A stretch of DNA of 64,000 nucleotides from SIRX01 sp965213905 (GCA_965213905.1 OZ243922.1:2914001-2978000), one strand, 5' to 3'. Positions 15,839 through 24,200 are shown, numbered from the stretch's first letter. A program made the numbers and translations. Notes: a model not told the origin generated them from the sequence alone.

Positions 15839-16705
15839 ATGAAGCTCGGCTCAGAAGCCGCCTACCACGTCGCCCGGGACGCTGCCGAAGGACTTAGAAA
15901 AGCGGGTGTACCGGAACCAAACGCTTCGGCCGAACTCTTATTGTCGGAGCTACTCGGGGTGGGCCGGGCCGAGGTCCTCGCAGTATTCGCTTCGTTGTCC
16001 CGAGAACAACGTTTTCTCTACGATTCCTGGGTTTCCCGCCGGAAACGGCGCGAGCCCGTGCAGCGTATTTTGGGTTACGCTTACTTCCGATACCTCAAGT
16101 TGAGGTTGAATGAGTCGTCACTCGTTCCGCGTCCGGAAACCGAAAGCGTCGTCGAGGCGGCCCTGGAGACCGTAGACTACTATCCGGGCGGTTGCCGGGT
16201 CCTGGACCTCGGCTCCGGCTCCGGGGCTATTGCTATCTCGGTCGCCCAAGAGCGTCCTTTTTGCGAAGTGCACGCCACCGACATCTCGGGGCCGGCGCTC
16301 GAAGTTGCCCGGTACAATGCCGGAGCAGCCGGGGTTGTGGTGAATTTCCATCGCGGAGACCTCTTCGACGGCTTAGAAGGGTTGCGCGGGAAGATCTCTT
16401 TGCTAATTTCTAATCCGCCTTACGTAAAAAGCGCGGACTTGCTGAACCTGGAGCCCGAAGTCCGGGACTGGGACCCGCATCCGGCGCTGGACGGCGGCCC
16501 GGACGGGCTTCTTTTCTACCGGCGGATCTTCGCCGGGGCGGGTGTGTTGCTGGAAAACGGGGCACACCTGGTTTTGGAAGTCGGTGGCGGCCAAGACGGC
16601 CCGGTGCTGGAGTTGGGCCACGAGGCAGGTTTCGTCCCGCTCGGGACCCGTCGAGACCTCACCGGCACGCCCCGCGTGGCGTTGTTCCGCTGGGAGACCG
16701 GGTGA
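15839..16705 (+). CDS. prmC: Release factor glutamine methyltransferase PrmC
   Basis: The 288-aa enzyme uses SAM to N5-methylate the glutamine of the GGQ motif in RF1 and RF2. It has a helical N-terminal recognition domain (about 1-75), then a class I methyltransferase fold with VLDLGSGSGAIAISVA (about 121-136) for SAM binding and the diagnostic NPPY at 192-195, followed by VRDWDPHPALDGGPDGL and the YRRI segment. It starts 6 nt after its substrate gene prfA and overlaps the following tsaC by 4 nt. Confidence 0.94.
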   Translation: MKLGSEAAYHVARDAAEGLRKAGVPEPNASAELLLSELLGVGRAEVLAVFASLSREQRFLYDSWVSRRKRREPVQRILGYAYFRYLKLRLNESSLVPRPETESVVEAALETVDYYPGGCRVLDLGSGSGAIAISVAQERPFCEVHATDISGPALEVARYNAGAAGVVVNFHRGDLFDGLEGLRGKISLLISNPPYVKSADLLNLEPEVRDWDPHPALDGGPDGLLFYRRIFAGAGVLLENGAHLVLEVGGGQDGPVLELGHEAGFVPLGTRRDLTGTPRVALFRWETG

Positions 16706-17280
16706 AAACCGTCTCTGTTGGCCTGGCGGCCGACATCCTGCGTGGAGGCGGTGTCGTCCTCGCCCCGACCGAGACGGTAGTGGGCCTCGTCGCCGCCGAG
16801 CCAGGACGCCGGCGGCTCTCGGGGATCAAACACCGAGACCCGGGCAAGCCTATCGCCTTGCTCTGCGCCACGCCGGAAGAAGCTTTCCGGATGTCGTCGG
16901 AAGTCCCCCACCTGGCTAGAAAGCTCGCGGAGCTTTATTGGCCCGGCCCCCTCACCCTCGTGCTGGACTCGGCCGGGGGAGGAACCATCGGCGTGCGGGT
17001 GCCGGATCACGAGGTTATCTCACGATTGCTCGCCGCTTGCGGGGAACCGCTCTACGCGACCAGCGCGAACCTGGCAGGAAATACGCCCCCGGCGGCCCTG
17101 GATCAGGTAGACCCGCGCATCCTGGAGTATGTGGACGCGACCGTGGCCGGTGAGGACGCCGGCGAGACCAGCGCGGGCGAAGCCTCGGCCGTGGTGGACT
17201 TGTCGAACGGTAGAACAACGCTGCTGAGGCCGAACAGCCTTCTCACCGAAGACAAACTATCCAGCTTATCCGGCGAATAG
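16702..17280 (+). CDS. tsaC: Threonylcarbamoyl-AMP synthase (Sua5/YwlC/YrdC)
   Basis: The 192-aa protein makes threonylcarbamoyl-AMP from threonine, bicarbonate and ATP, the first step of t6A37 formation in ANN-decoding tRNAs. It shows the YrdC fold blocks GGVVLAPTETVVGLVA, KHRDPGKPIALLCA, WPGPLTLVLDSAGG, IGVRVPDHEVI and ATSANLAGNTPP. Length matches short TsaC; there is no C-terminal Sua5 extension. GTG start overlaps the prmC stop (GTGA). prmC-tsaC order is frequent in Gram-positive bacteria. Confidence 0.92.
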   Translation: MKTVSVGLAADILRGGGVVLAPTETVVGLVAAEPGRRRLSGIKHRDPGKPIALLCATPEEAFRMSSEVPHLARKLAELYWPGPLTLVLDSAGGGTIGVRVPDHEVISRLLAACGEPLYATSANLAGNTPPAALDQVDPRILEYVDATVAGEDAGETSAGEASAVVDLSNGRTTLLRPNSLLTEDKLSSLSGE

Positions 17281-17324
17281 CGCCGCAAGGAGGGAAAGCC
17301 GGAGAAGGTAAGCGTTTGAGGGGT

Positions 17325-17353
17325 TTGAGGGCGTCGCCAACAAAGTCTATACT
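17325..17353 (+). promoter_or_regulatory. glyA promoter and ~100-nt leader
   Basis: TTGAGG (17325-17330), 17-nt spacer, TATACT (17348-17353). Predicted +1 near 17360 leaves a leader of about 100 nt that contains a hairpin (tggcg at about 17369 with cgcca at about 17385). I recognise no known riboswitch class in it. Confidence 0.6.
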
Positions 17354-17461
17354 CTTCCCAGAAGAAGTGGCGGGCAAAGCCTGTCGCCAGAAGCCGCTAT
17401 CCGGCCGGTTCTCGGACGAACCTGGGTGTCGCGGCACTGAGCCTAAAGTGGAGGTAAAACA

Positions 17462-18682
17462 ATGATAGGTCCTTACACAGAGGTTGACACAGAGGTTCAG
17501 GAGGCGCTGGACGGCGAGTTGGAGCGCCAACGCGCCACCATCGAGCTTATAGCCAGTGAGAACTTCGCGTCGCAGGCGGTTTTGGCGGCCCAGGGCTCGG
17601 TGCTGACGAATAAATATGCCGAGGGGTATCCGGGCAAGCGGTATTACGGTGGCTGCGAGCAGGTAGACAAGGCCGAGCGGCTCGCGATAGTGCGGGCGCT
17701 ACAGCTTTTCGGGGCGGAGCACGCCAACGTGCAGCCCCATTCGGGGAGTCAGGCAAACGAGGCCGCGTACGCGACGTTGCTAGAGCCGGGGGATAAGGTT
17801 CTTTCGATGGACCTGGCGCACGGAGGGCACCTGACGCATGGGATGCACCTCAACTTCAGCGGCCGGATGTACGACTTCGTGCATTACGGGGTCGGGGAAG
17901 ACGGGTTCATAGACTACGACCAGGTGCGGGAGATAGCGGTGCGAGAGAAGCCGCGCATGATCATCGCCGGGGCCAGTGCCTACCCGCGCATCATTCACTT
18001 CGACCGCTTTCGGGAGGTCGCCGACGAAGTGGGCGCGTACCTGCTGGTGGACATGGCCCACATCGCCGGGCTCGTCGCGGCCGAGGTTCATCCCTCGCCG
18101 GTCCCCCACAGTGAAATCGTGACCACCACGACACACAAAACGTTGCGCGGGCCGCGGGCCGGTTTGATCCTCTGCCGCGAAGAGTTCGCCAAAAAGGTTA
18201 ATAGCCGGGTCTTTCCCGGGATGCAGGGCGGACCGCTCATGCACGCCGTGGCCGCAAAAGCGGTGGCTTTCGGGGAGGCGCTGAAGCCCGAGTTTAAGGA
18301 CTACGCCCGGCAAATAGTAGATAACTCCCGGGCGCTGGCTGACTCGCTTATGGAAGGCGGAATAAACCTCGTCTCCGGCGGCTCGGACAACCACCTCATA
18401 CTCGTGGACCTGCGGGACACGGGCACGACCGGCAAGGAGCTCGAAGAGCTGCTAGACGAAGTCGGGGTCACATCAAACAAAAACATGGTCCCGAACGATC
18501 CGGAAGGCCCGATGGTTACCAGCGGCGTCCGGCTCGGTACGGCGGCCATGACGACCCGGGGAATGGGCGAGGACGAGATGCGGGAGATCGGGGAGATCAT
18601 CGTTTCCGCCGTGAGGGGTGAGACCGGTGACATCCGGGACCGGGTCGCGTCGCTCACGGAAGCCTACCCGCTCTATGCTTGA
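17462..18682 (+). CDS. glyA: Serine hydroxymethyltransferase
   Basis: The 406-aa PLP enzyme interconverts serine and glycine with tetrahydrofolate, feeding one-carbon units. It has the family blocks TIELIASENFASQAVL, NKYAEGYPGKRYYGGCEQVD, NVQPHSGSQANEAAYATLL, the PLP lysine in VTTTTHKTLRGPRAG, and RVFPGMQGGPLMHAVAAKA. Shine-Dalgarno GGAGG lies before ATG 17462. It has its own promoter and starts a cluster with upp and dCMP deaminase (overlapping genes), which links one-carbon supply to pyrimidine salvage and dUMP/dTMP synthesis. Confidence 0.96.
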   Translation: MIGPYTEVDTEVQEALDGELERQRATIELIASENFASQAVLAAQGSVLTNKYAEGYPGKRYYGGCEQVDKAERLAIVRALQLFGAEHANVQPHSGSQANEAAYATLLEPGDKVLSMDLAHGGHLTHGMHLNFSGRMYDFVHYGVGEDGFIDYDQVREIAVREKPRMIIAGASAYPRIIHFDRFREVADEVGAYLLVDMAHIAGLVAAEVHPSPVPHSEIVTTTTHKTLRGPRAGLILCREEFAKKVNSRVFPGMQGGPLMHAVAAKAVAFGEALKPEFKDYARQIVDNSRALADSLMEGGINLVSGGSDNHLILVDLRDTGTTGKELEELLDEVGVTSNKNMVPNDPEGPMVTSGVRLGTAAMTTRGMGEDEMREIGEIIVSAVRGETGDIRDRVASLTEAYPLYA

Positions 18683-19310
18683 GGCGGAAAACCTCCACGT
18701 AGTAGAAGGGCCGCTCAGCCGGCAGAAGATGGCGGTCCTGCGGAACGAAGAGACCGGGCTGCCGGAGTTCCGCCGGGTAATGCGGGAGCTGGCCCTGATC
18801 CTGGTTGGAGAAGCTGCGAGCAAACTGCCGACCCGCACGGCAAAGATACGGACCCCGCTGGAGGAAACCGAGGTACAGAAGATCTCCGCCCCGGTTTGCC
18901 TGGTGCCGGTGCTCCGGGCCGGCCTCGGTCTCCTCGACGGCTCTCTTGCCTTGCTCCCGACGGCGACGGTTGGTTTTGTGGGCTTGCAGCGGGACGAAGA
19001 AACCGCCGAGCCGGTCGAGTACTACGTCAACTTACCGGGCAACCTGGAAGAATACTTCGTGATCGTGCTGGACCCCATGCTCGCGACCGGGGGCAGCCTC
19101 TCCGCAACGCTCGGGAAGCTAAAGGAGCACGGCGCGACCGGCATCTCGTGCATCCACGTCGTGGCCGCCGGTCCGGGTGCCGAGCGTGTAACCTCCGAAT
19201 ACCCCGACGTAGACTTCTACACCGCCGCCCTCGACCCGGAGTTGGACGACAACGCCTTTATCGTGCCGGGCCTTGGGGACGCGGGGGACAGGCTTTATGG
19301 AACCCTCTAG
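18675..19310 (+). CDS. upp: Uracil phosphoribosyltransferase
   Basis: From ATG 18675 the product is 211 aa, typical for UPRT, which converts uracil and PRPP to UMP. Conserved segments are PLSRQKMAVLRNEETG, LVPVLRAGLGLLDGSLALLP, VGFVGLQRDEET and the PRPP loop VLDPMLATGGSLSATL, with the uracil-binding C-terminal IVPGLGDAGDRLYGT. It overlaps glyA by 8 nt. A longer upstream frame from 18618 lies inside glyA and is not the start. Confidence 0.95.
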   Translation: MLEAENLHVVEGPLSRQKMAVLRNEETGLPEFRRVMRELALILVGEAASKLPTRTAKIRTPLEETEVQKISAPVCLVPVLRAGLGLLDGSLALLPTATVGFVGLQRDEETAEPVEYYVNLPGNLEEYFVIVLDPMLATGGSLSATLGKLKEHGATGISCIHVVAAGPGAERVTSEYPDVDFYTAALDPELDDNAFIVPGLGDAGDRLYGTL

Positions 19311-19800
19311 AAACCCGGCTCAAGAAGCAACCGCGCTACACCGGACGAAGCCCCCGCGGCCTTCCTGGGACGAGTATTTTATGCGGATAGCCCACGAGGT
19401 CGCGACCCGTTCTACGTGTCCCCGGCTCGCGGTAGGCGCCGTGGTCGTGCGGGACAAGCGCATCCTGACCACCGGCTACAACGGGAGCCCGGCCGGGATG
19501 CCGCACTGCGACGACGTGGGCTGCCTAATCCGGATTGTGGACGGCCGGGAGAGTTGCCAGCGCACGCTCCACGCCGAGCAGAACGCCATTATCCAGGCGG
19601 CGTATCACGGTGTATCGGTGACCGGAGCCTCCGTGTACTGCACCCATCAACCGTGCCTGTTGTGCGTGAAGATGATCATGAACGCCGGCATCGGAGAGGT
19701 CCGCTACGCCGGCGGGTACCCGGACCCGCTCGCGGTAGAGCTCGCCGAAGAAGGCGGGCTGGAGATGGTCCGGTTTTCGCCGGGGGCCGCCGGCACGTAA
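19297..19800 (+). CDS. comEB: dCMP deaminase / ComEB-type cytidine deaminase family
   Basis: From ATG 19297 the product is 167 aa. The deaminase zinc site is complete: HAEQNAI (His and catalytic Glu) and CTHQPCLLCVKM (two Cys ligands). WDEYFMRIAHEVATRSTCPRLAVGAVVV and ILTTGYNGSPAGMPHCDDVGC are the dCMP deaminase hallmarks, including the Cys-rich loop. It deaminates dCMP to dUMP for thymidylate synthesis. The ATG overlaps upp by 14 nt; downstream ATG 19381 would remove the conserved WDEYF. Confidence 0.9.
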   Translation: MEPSRNPAQEATALHRTKPPRPSWDEYFMRIAHEVATRSTCPRLAVGAVVVRDKRILTTGYNGSPAGMPHCDDVGCLIRIVDGRESCQRTLHAEQNAIIQAAYHGVSVTGASVYCTHQPCLLCVKMIMNAGIGEVRYAGGYPDPLAVELAEEGGLEMVRFSPGAAGT

Positions 19801-19845
19801 CGCCGGGCGGGCCTGGACCATCGTTTGACGTAGTACAACTTTTAT

Positions 19846-21234
19846 ATGTCCGCAGTTGCGCTTTCTATATTAGTGGTCATCTACGGCCTGGCGCTCTGGC
19901 TGGGGCTGTACCTGATCGGGCGCGACCCCCGGAGCCCCCGGCTACTTCTGACCGGTCTGGGCCTCATATCTTACGCCCTGGCTATCGCCGGAGGCATCTT
20001 GGAGAGCGTAACTTCGGCGAAACTATCCCTCTTCGTCGAACGCTCAAGTTGGCCGTTGCTGATGACACCCGCGATCTTCTGGACGGGAGCAATGATCCAC
20101 CTGCTCCCGGAGGAAACCTCGTTCCGGGCTTCTCTCACCGACGTGTGGAAGCTAGCCGCGATCCCGTTGATCGTCGGTCTCTTCCTGGTAAGCCTCCTCA
20201 CCGGGATGAGCCGGGAGGCCGGGGAAATCCAGGTGGTAGCCGGCCTCGTGGTGCTACTGCCCATGCTGGCTTCGGGCGGGCTCGTGTGGCGGGCACTCGG
20301 GACCCGGCGGAGCAGGACGTCGGTCGGGGTGCTGGTGGTGTTTACGCTGTTTTTCGGCCTCAGCACCGCCCTCATACTCCTGCCCCACGGTTGGCTGCCC
20401 CAGGTGTGGACGTTACTCGCCGTAGGGACCGACGTGATGGCCCTCGGGCTCGTCATCGCGTACTTCGACGCTTTCGAAGAGGGCGAGGCTTTACTTCCGG
20501 ATATGGTCCGGTCCTTCGACGCGGCCCTGTTGGCCGCCCTGGTGTTTTCCGGGCCGGTTGCGGTGGTGATCCGGCTTTCGACCGGCGCGACGTTGCCGAT
20601 GGTTTCGTTGCTCCTGGTTACGGTCGCCAGCGCGGTCGCGGTCCCAACGCTGTCCGATAGGATCTCGGTGGCGCTCGACCGGGTGGCCCTCGGGCGGCTG
20701 CCGCGCCTCCGTCAGGCCCGCTCGGAGTTACGGACGACAGCCCGCTCTTTGCAGCGCAGAGACCCTACGCTAAACCCTGCAACGTTTGACGAGGAAGAGT
20801 TCGCCCGGGTCACCCGCCGGGCTTTAAGCAACTTCGGAGACCTCCCGAGGCTCTCTGCGAGCCCCCTGATCAACCTGGGCCTCATAGACCGTCGCCTACC
20901 ACCGGGCTCCTACCCCGACAACCCGCTCGAACGCGCCGCCGAACTCAAAACCGTTCTGGCCGAAAGCATAAACCGGCTCAAACCCCGCACCGGAGACGAC
21001 TTCGGCACCTCGGACGAGTGGCGCTACTACAACGCGCTTTATTTTCCATACGTCACCGGCATAAAGCCGTACAGCAGCCGCGCCGCGAACTACCACAAAG
21101 ACCCCACGGTCCGCGAGGCGCTGGAGTGGTTTCGCCATAAGGTCCCCGAACGCACCTTCTACAACTGGCAGAACGCCGCCGCGAGGCTCGTCGCCCGGGA
21201 TCTCCTGTCGCGGAACAACGGGCACCATAAATAA
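19846..21234 (+). CDS. Multi-pass membrane protein with a putative DNA-binding C-terminal domain
   Basis: I do not recognise a named family. The 462-aa product has about eight hydrophobic segments in residues 1-270 (starting MSAVALSILVVIYGLALWLG), reminiscent of sensor-type multi-helix membrane domains. The cytoplasmic C-terminal part (about 290-462) has EEEFARVTRRALSNFGDLPR, LINLGLIDRRLPP, DEWRYYNALYFPYVTG and VPERTFYNWQNAAARLVARDLL. The last two resemble the tail of some Chloroflexi and actinobacterial regulators that end in a helix-turn-helix (R.YY..LY..Y...S.R.FYR..R.A). A membrane-tethered regulator is therefore possible (inference). There is no Shine-Dalgarno; a TACAAC box 6 nt upstream would make it leaderless. 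Confidence 0.6.
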   Translation: MSAVALSILVVIYGLALWLGLYLIGRDPRSPRLLLTGLGLISYALAIAGGILESVTSAKLSLFVERSSWPLLMTPAIFWTGAMIHLLPEETSFRASLTDVWKLAAIPLIVGLFLVSLLTGMSREAGEIQVVAGLVVLLPMLASGGLVWRALGTRRSRTSVGVLVVFTLFFGLSTALILLPHGWLPQVWTLLAVGTDVMALGLVIAYFDAFEEGEALLPDMVRSFDAALLAALVFSGPVAVVIRLSTGATLPMVSLLLVTVASAVAVPTLSDRISVALDRVALGRLPRLRQARSELRTTARSLQRRDPTLNPATFDEEEFARVTRRALSNFGDLPRLSASPLINLGLIDRRLPPGSYPDNPLERAAELKTVLAESINRLKPRTGDDFGTSDEWRYYNALYFPYVTGIKPYSSRAANYHKDPTVREALEWFRHKVPERTFYNWQNAAARLVARDLLSRNNGHHK

Positions 21235-21340
21235 CCTCTTTTAAACGAAACCGGCACTATTTGGCACCGTTTTTGGTGAACGTTGCAGTACGCACGGCCT
21301 ATCTTAGAGATCGTAGACCATCCCCCGAAAGGAGGCCGAG

Positions 21341-22216
21341 GTGTCAGACGACCAAACGTTCGGAGAGTCGAAAGAGGTCGAGCTAGGGCAGGGTGTGGTG
21401 CGTTACCGGGCGTTGGGTGAGGGGCCGCCCATCGTGTTCGTGCACGGGATACTGGTGAACAGCGTACTCTGGCGCGGGGTGGCGCCGCCTCTCGCCGAGC
21501 ACTTTCGTTGCATCGCCCCGGACCTTCCGCTCGGCGGCCATCCGGTTCCCCTAAACCCGGACGCGGACCTCGGCCCCAAAGGCGTGGCCCAAATCGTCGC
21601 GGACTTTATGGAAGCTCTGGATCTTCGAGACGTTACGCTCGTCGGCAATGACACCGGGGGCGCCATATGCCAGATAGTGGTGGCAGAACACCCTGGGCGG
21701 CTCTCGCGCCTCGTCCTCACGAACTGCGACTCGTACGAAGCTTTCTTCCCGGCGCTGCTCCAACCCTTTCACTATGGCGCAAAGTTCTTCGGCCGGCGCT
21801 TCGTGGATCTCGTCGCGTGGACCCTCCGGGCCCGCCTCACCCAGCGCGTTCTTCTAAAGCTCGTCGCCATCCGGCGAATGGACAACTTAACACTCGATGC
21901 CTACCTGGAGCCCCTGATCCAAAAGCCAGAGGTGCGGCGCGACCTTACGAAATTCCTGGCCCAGATCTCGAACCGCTACACCCTGGACGCTTCCCATAGT
22001 TTCGGAAACTTCGACCATCCGGTACTGATAGCCTGGGGAAAGAACGACCCCATCTTCTCTTCGAAGCTGGCCCGGCGGCTACAGCAGGATCTCCCCGGGG
22101 CGACACTAAAGTTCATTCCCGGCTCCCGGGCGTTCGTTCCCGAGGACCGACCTGAACAACTCGCCCGGTTGATACTGGACTTCGTGCAGCCTGAGAAATC
22201 CGGCGGCCCGGGATAA
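21341..22216 (+). CDS. Alpha/beta hydrolase, haloalkane dehalogenase-like
   Basis: The 291-aa protein has the alpha/beta-hydrolase fold: oxyanion FVHGILVNSVLW, the nucleophile elbow VGNDTGGAICQ with Asp as nucleophile (as in haloalkane dehalogenases), the acid region LIAWGKNDPIFSSKLARRL and the C-terminal SRAFVPEDRPEQLARLI. The catalytic His, normally just before FVPED, is not seen: the segment reads SRAFVPED. Many actinobacterial homologues share this SR(T/A)FVP form, so it may be a subfamily property and the protein may not be a standard hydrolase. GTG start with GGAGG. It is followed 3 nt later by a DUF6713-like gene. Confidence 0.75.
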   Translation: MSDDQTFGESKEVELGQGVVRYRALGEGPPIVFVHGILVNSVLWRGVAPPLAEHFRCIAPDLPLGGHPVPLNPDADLGPKGVAQIVADFMEALDLRDVTLVGNDTGGAICQIVVAEHPGRLSRLVLTNCDSYEAFFPALLQPFHYGAKFFGRRFVDLVAWTLRARLTQRVLLKLVAIRRMDNLTLDAYLEPLIQKPEVRRDLTKFLAQISNRYTLDASHSFGNFDHPVLIAWGKNDPIFSSKLARRLQQDLPGATLKFIPGSRAFVPEDRPEQLARLILDFVQPEKSGGPG

Positions 22217-22219
22217 GCA

Positions 22220-22591
22220 ATGGTAGACCATCTTTTCTTTCTTCTAGGATTCTGTTTCCTGCTGACCCACGAAATGGACGCGGTCCGCTGTAAAGAGTGG
22301 AGGATATTTCCGGTTACGTCCAAGATAGGAGACGAGGCGGGATACGTCGCTTTCACGGCCCTCCACATTCCTCTCTATGCGGTGCTGTTCTGGGGACTTT
22401 TCGGCGGCGGGGTGAACGGCGGCTTGATCTTCGTTCTGGACGTGTTCTTTATCGTGCACGTGCTGCTTCACTTAATCTTCGCCGACCATCCCGAGTACCA
22501 TTTCAAAACCACTTTCTCTTGGGTGTTGATCCTGGGAGCCGGTATATTCGGCGTGGCGGATCTTCTATCTCGAATCGTAGGCGTAATATGA
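22220..22591 (+). CDS. Small integral membrane protein, DUF6713-like
   Basis: The 123-aa product begins MVDHLFFLLGFCFLLTHEMDAVRCKEWR and has about four hydrophobic helices, with HE, HIPLYAVLFWGLF, DVFFIVHVLLHL and a C-terminal SWVLILGAGIFGVADLL. The LTHE(L/M)DA..R.EWR motif and HVPL/HV..H histidines resemble DUF6713 proteins, whose function is unknown. It starts 3 nt after the hydrolase stop and is the last gene before the ATP synthase promoter. Confidence 0.7.
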   Translation: MVDHLFFLLGFCFLLTHEMDAVRCKEWRIFPVTSKIGDEAGYVAFTALHIPLYAVLFWGLFGGGVNGGLIFVLDVFFIVHVLLHLIFADHPEYHFKTTFSWVLILGAGIFGVADLLSRIVGVI

Positions 22592-22603
22592 GTTTGAAAC
22601 TGA

Positions 22604-22632
22604 TTGCAACAGTTTGGTCGTTAGGGTATAGT
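22604..22632 (+). promoter_or_regulatory. ATP synthase operon promoter, probably leaderless
   Basis: TTGCAA (22604-22609), 17-nt spacer, TATAGT (22627-22632). The expected +1 at about 22639 is 1 nt before ATG 22640, so the atp transcript would begin at the first codon of atpZ. Confidence 0.7.
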
Positions 22633-22639
22633 TTTGGAA

Positions 22640-22867
22640 ATGGTAAACGGCGATTCTCGCAGGGAAGATACGGACTCCAACTACGCCCAATACATCGGTA
22701 TTGGGTTCACATTGCTTTCCATACTCGCCATCCCCACCGCGGCAGGATTTTTTCTAGACGGATTACTGAACACCTTGCCGTTGATGCTGCTAGTCGGGGT
22801 TGGGATCGGCTTTGCCGCAGAGATGTATTACATATACTGGATACTGCAAAGGACGGGTGGACGGTAG
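22640..22867 (+). CDS. atpZ: AtpZ-like small membrane protein of the ATP synthase operon
   Basis: The product of 75 aa has two transmembrane helices (YIGIGFTLLSILAIPTAAGFF and TLPLMLLVGVGIGFAAEMYYI) with the GF.LD turn seen in AtpZ/AtpI-family proteins, which pair with AtpI and assist Mg2+ supply or c-ring assembly. An in-frame TTG at 22634 exists, but the promoter predicts a transcript starting at about 22639, so ATG 22640 is chosen. The stop overlaps the next start by 1 nt. Confidence 0.75.
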   Translation: MVNGDSRREDTDSNYAQYIGIGFTLLSILAIPTAAGFFLDGLLNTLPLMLLVGVGIGFAAEMYYIYWILQRTGGR

Positions 22868-23307
22868 TGGGTTCCCATTGGAAGTTGGCGGTCCGCTACA
22901 CAACCTGGACGACTGCTTTTGCGGTTTTGATCGGCGGCATAGTTTGGTACTACTACGGTAACTCTTACGCCGCGGCCTTACTCTACGGGGTCTTCGTCGG
23001 TTTGGTGAGCTTCGTCTCCACGGCGCTCAGCGTATCGTTGATTACGGGGCGTTCCGAACTGTTGCGTGCCTTGGGAGCGATGTCGTTCTTTTTGAGGTAT
23101 GGTTTCGTGGCGGCGGCTTTGGGAGTTCCCGCATATTTCGGTTTGTGGCCTGTAGTGGCGATGATGGCCGGCTTTGCCGGGGTGTATCTGGCTGAGAACG
23201 TCGTGCTCCTGCCGGGAGTAGCGAGGATGATGAGTAAAGCCTCCGAATCGAAAAGACGAGTAGTGGATCCGGAAGGCGAAGAAGTAGAACGGAGGGTAAC
23301 GGTTTGA
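22867..23307 (+). CDS. atpI: ATP synthase subunit I-like protein
   Basis: From GTG 22867 the 146-aa protein has four hydrophobic helices (TTAFAVLIGGIVWYYY, ALLYGVFVGLVSFVSTAL, RYGFVAAALGVPAYFGLW, VVAMMAGFAGVYLAENVVLL) and a charged tail. Its length, topology and place between atpZ and atpB match AtpI, a chaperone for c-ring assembly in F-type ATP synthases. Sequence similarity in this family is low, so the call rests largely on context. It overlaps atpB by 4 nt. Confidence 0.7.
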   Translation: MGSHWKLAVRYTTWTTAFAVLIGGIVWYYYGNSYAAALLYGVFVGLVSFVSTALSVSLITGRSELLRALGAMSFFLRYGFVAAALGVPAYFGLWPVVAMMAGFAGVYLAENVVLLPGVARMMSKASESKRRVVDPEGEEVERRVTV

Positions 23308-24113
23308 CGGGTACGCTGGCACTCTTGCAGCAGTTGAGCCAAGAAGAACTTAGAAAACAAATCCTCAAGCTCTGGAGTGAGGCCGACGAGACCTGGGTCA
23401 TCCCGATAGAGCTCATGGGGGTAGACCTCTCTATAGACAAGCGGGTGTGGTTTCTCTTTATCGGGACGGCTCTGACTTTCATAATTATGTTTATCGGGAG
23501 CAGGTTGCTGAAGGACCGGCCCGGAGCCTACCAGGTTATAGTCGAAGAGCTCTATGGCTTTGGACGCAACCACTTGGGAGGGCAGATGGGGGAAGAAGGC
23601 CGCAAGTGGTTCCCCTACACCCTGAGCATCTTCGTGTTCTTGTTGGTCTTGAACCTCATGAGCCTCATCCCGGACACTTACCCTGTTACGAGCAACATAT
23701 CTTTCACCGCGACGCTGGCGCTCATAACGTTTTTCATAACGCAGTTCGAGGGCTTCCGGCGCAACGGGGCCGGCGGATACCTGAAGAGTTGGGTGCCGGC
23801 CGGGCTTCCGCAAAACCCTTCCAAGTTCGTGTTGGTGCCGTTTATGTGGCTCATCCATCTCGTGGGTGAACTCAACAAGCCCTTCACGCTCGCGCTGCGG
23901 CTGTACGCCAACATCCTGGCGGGGCACCTCGTTATCCTGGTGTTCCTGAGCTTGATCCTGTACTTCGGGACGATCACGGCCGTCGTCTCGGTGCCGGCTG
24001 CGATTGCGTTCTATGGTTTCGAGGTGTTTATCGCCGTGATACAGGCTTACATTTTCGCTATTCTGACGCAGGTTTACATAGAACTCGCCATGTTCGGGGA
24101 GGAGAGCCATTAG
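23304..24113 (+). CDS. atpB: F1Fo ATP synthase subunit a
   Basis: The 269-aa membrane subunit forms the proton half-channels against the c-ring. It has about six helices; the essential Arg is in LALRLYANILAGHLVIL, preceded by LVGELNKPFT, and the last helix contains FEVFIAVIQAYIFAILTQVYI. WFPYTLSIFVFLLVLNLMSLIP is the conserved second-helix block. A TTG start (23304) overlaps the atpI stop in TTGA. An 87-nt gap with a hairpin separates it from atpE. Confidence 0.93.
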   Translation: MTGTLALLQQLSQEELRKQILKLWSEADETWVIPIELMGVDLSIDKRVWFLFIGTALTFIIMFIGSRLLKDRPGAYQVIVEELYGFGRNHLGGQMGEEGRKWFPYTLSIFVFLLVLNLMSLIPDTYPVTSNISFTATLALITFFITQFEGFRRNGAGGYLKSWVPAGLPQNPSKFVLVPFMWLIHLVGELNKPFTLALRLYANILAGHLVILVFLSLILYFGTITAVVSVPAAIAFYGFEVFIAVIQAYIFAILTQVYIELAMFGEESH

Positions 24114-24145
24114 GGTGGACGATGCGATGCTAGACTTCCCGGGCG

Positions 24146-24166
24146 GAAAACGGGTTTTCGGTTTTT
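24146..24166 (+). terminator. Small hairpin with T-tract between atpB and atpE
   Basis: gaaaac (24146-24151) and gttttc (24154-24159) form a short stem followed by ggttttt. It is weak, but could partly stop or stabilise transcripts just upstream of the gene for the multi-copy c subunit. Confidence 0.35.
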
Positions 24167-24200
24167 GTAGTTAAAGAATTAGCAGAGAGGAGCAGGAATT

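Noticed and set aside
17354..17461. ZTP or glycine riboswitch before glyA
   Set aside because: The conserved motifs of these classes were not found in the leader; only generic hairpins are visible.
21261..21285. Possible terminator after the 462-aa membrane protein
   Set aside because: ggcac occurs twice as a direct, not inverted, repeat before a T run, so no stable stem forms.
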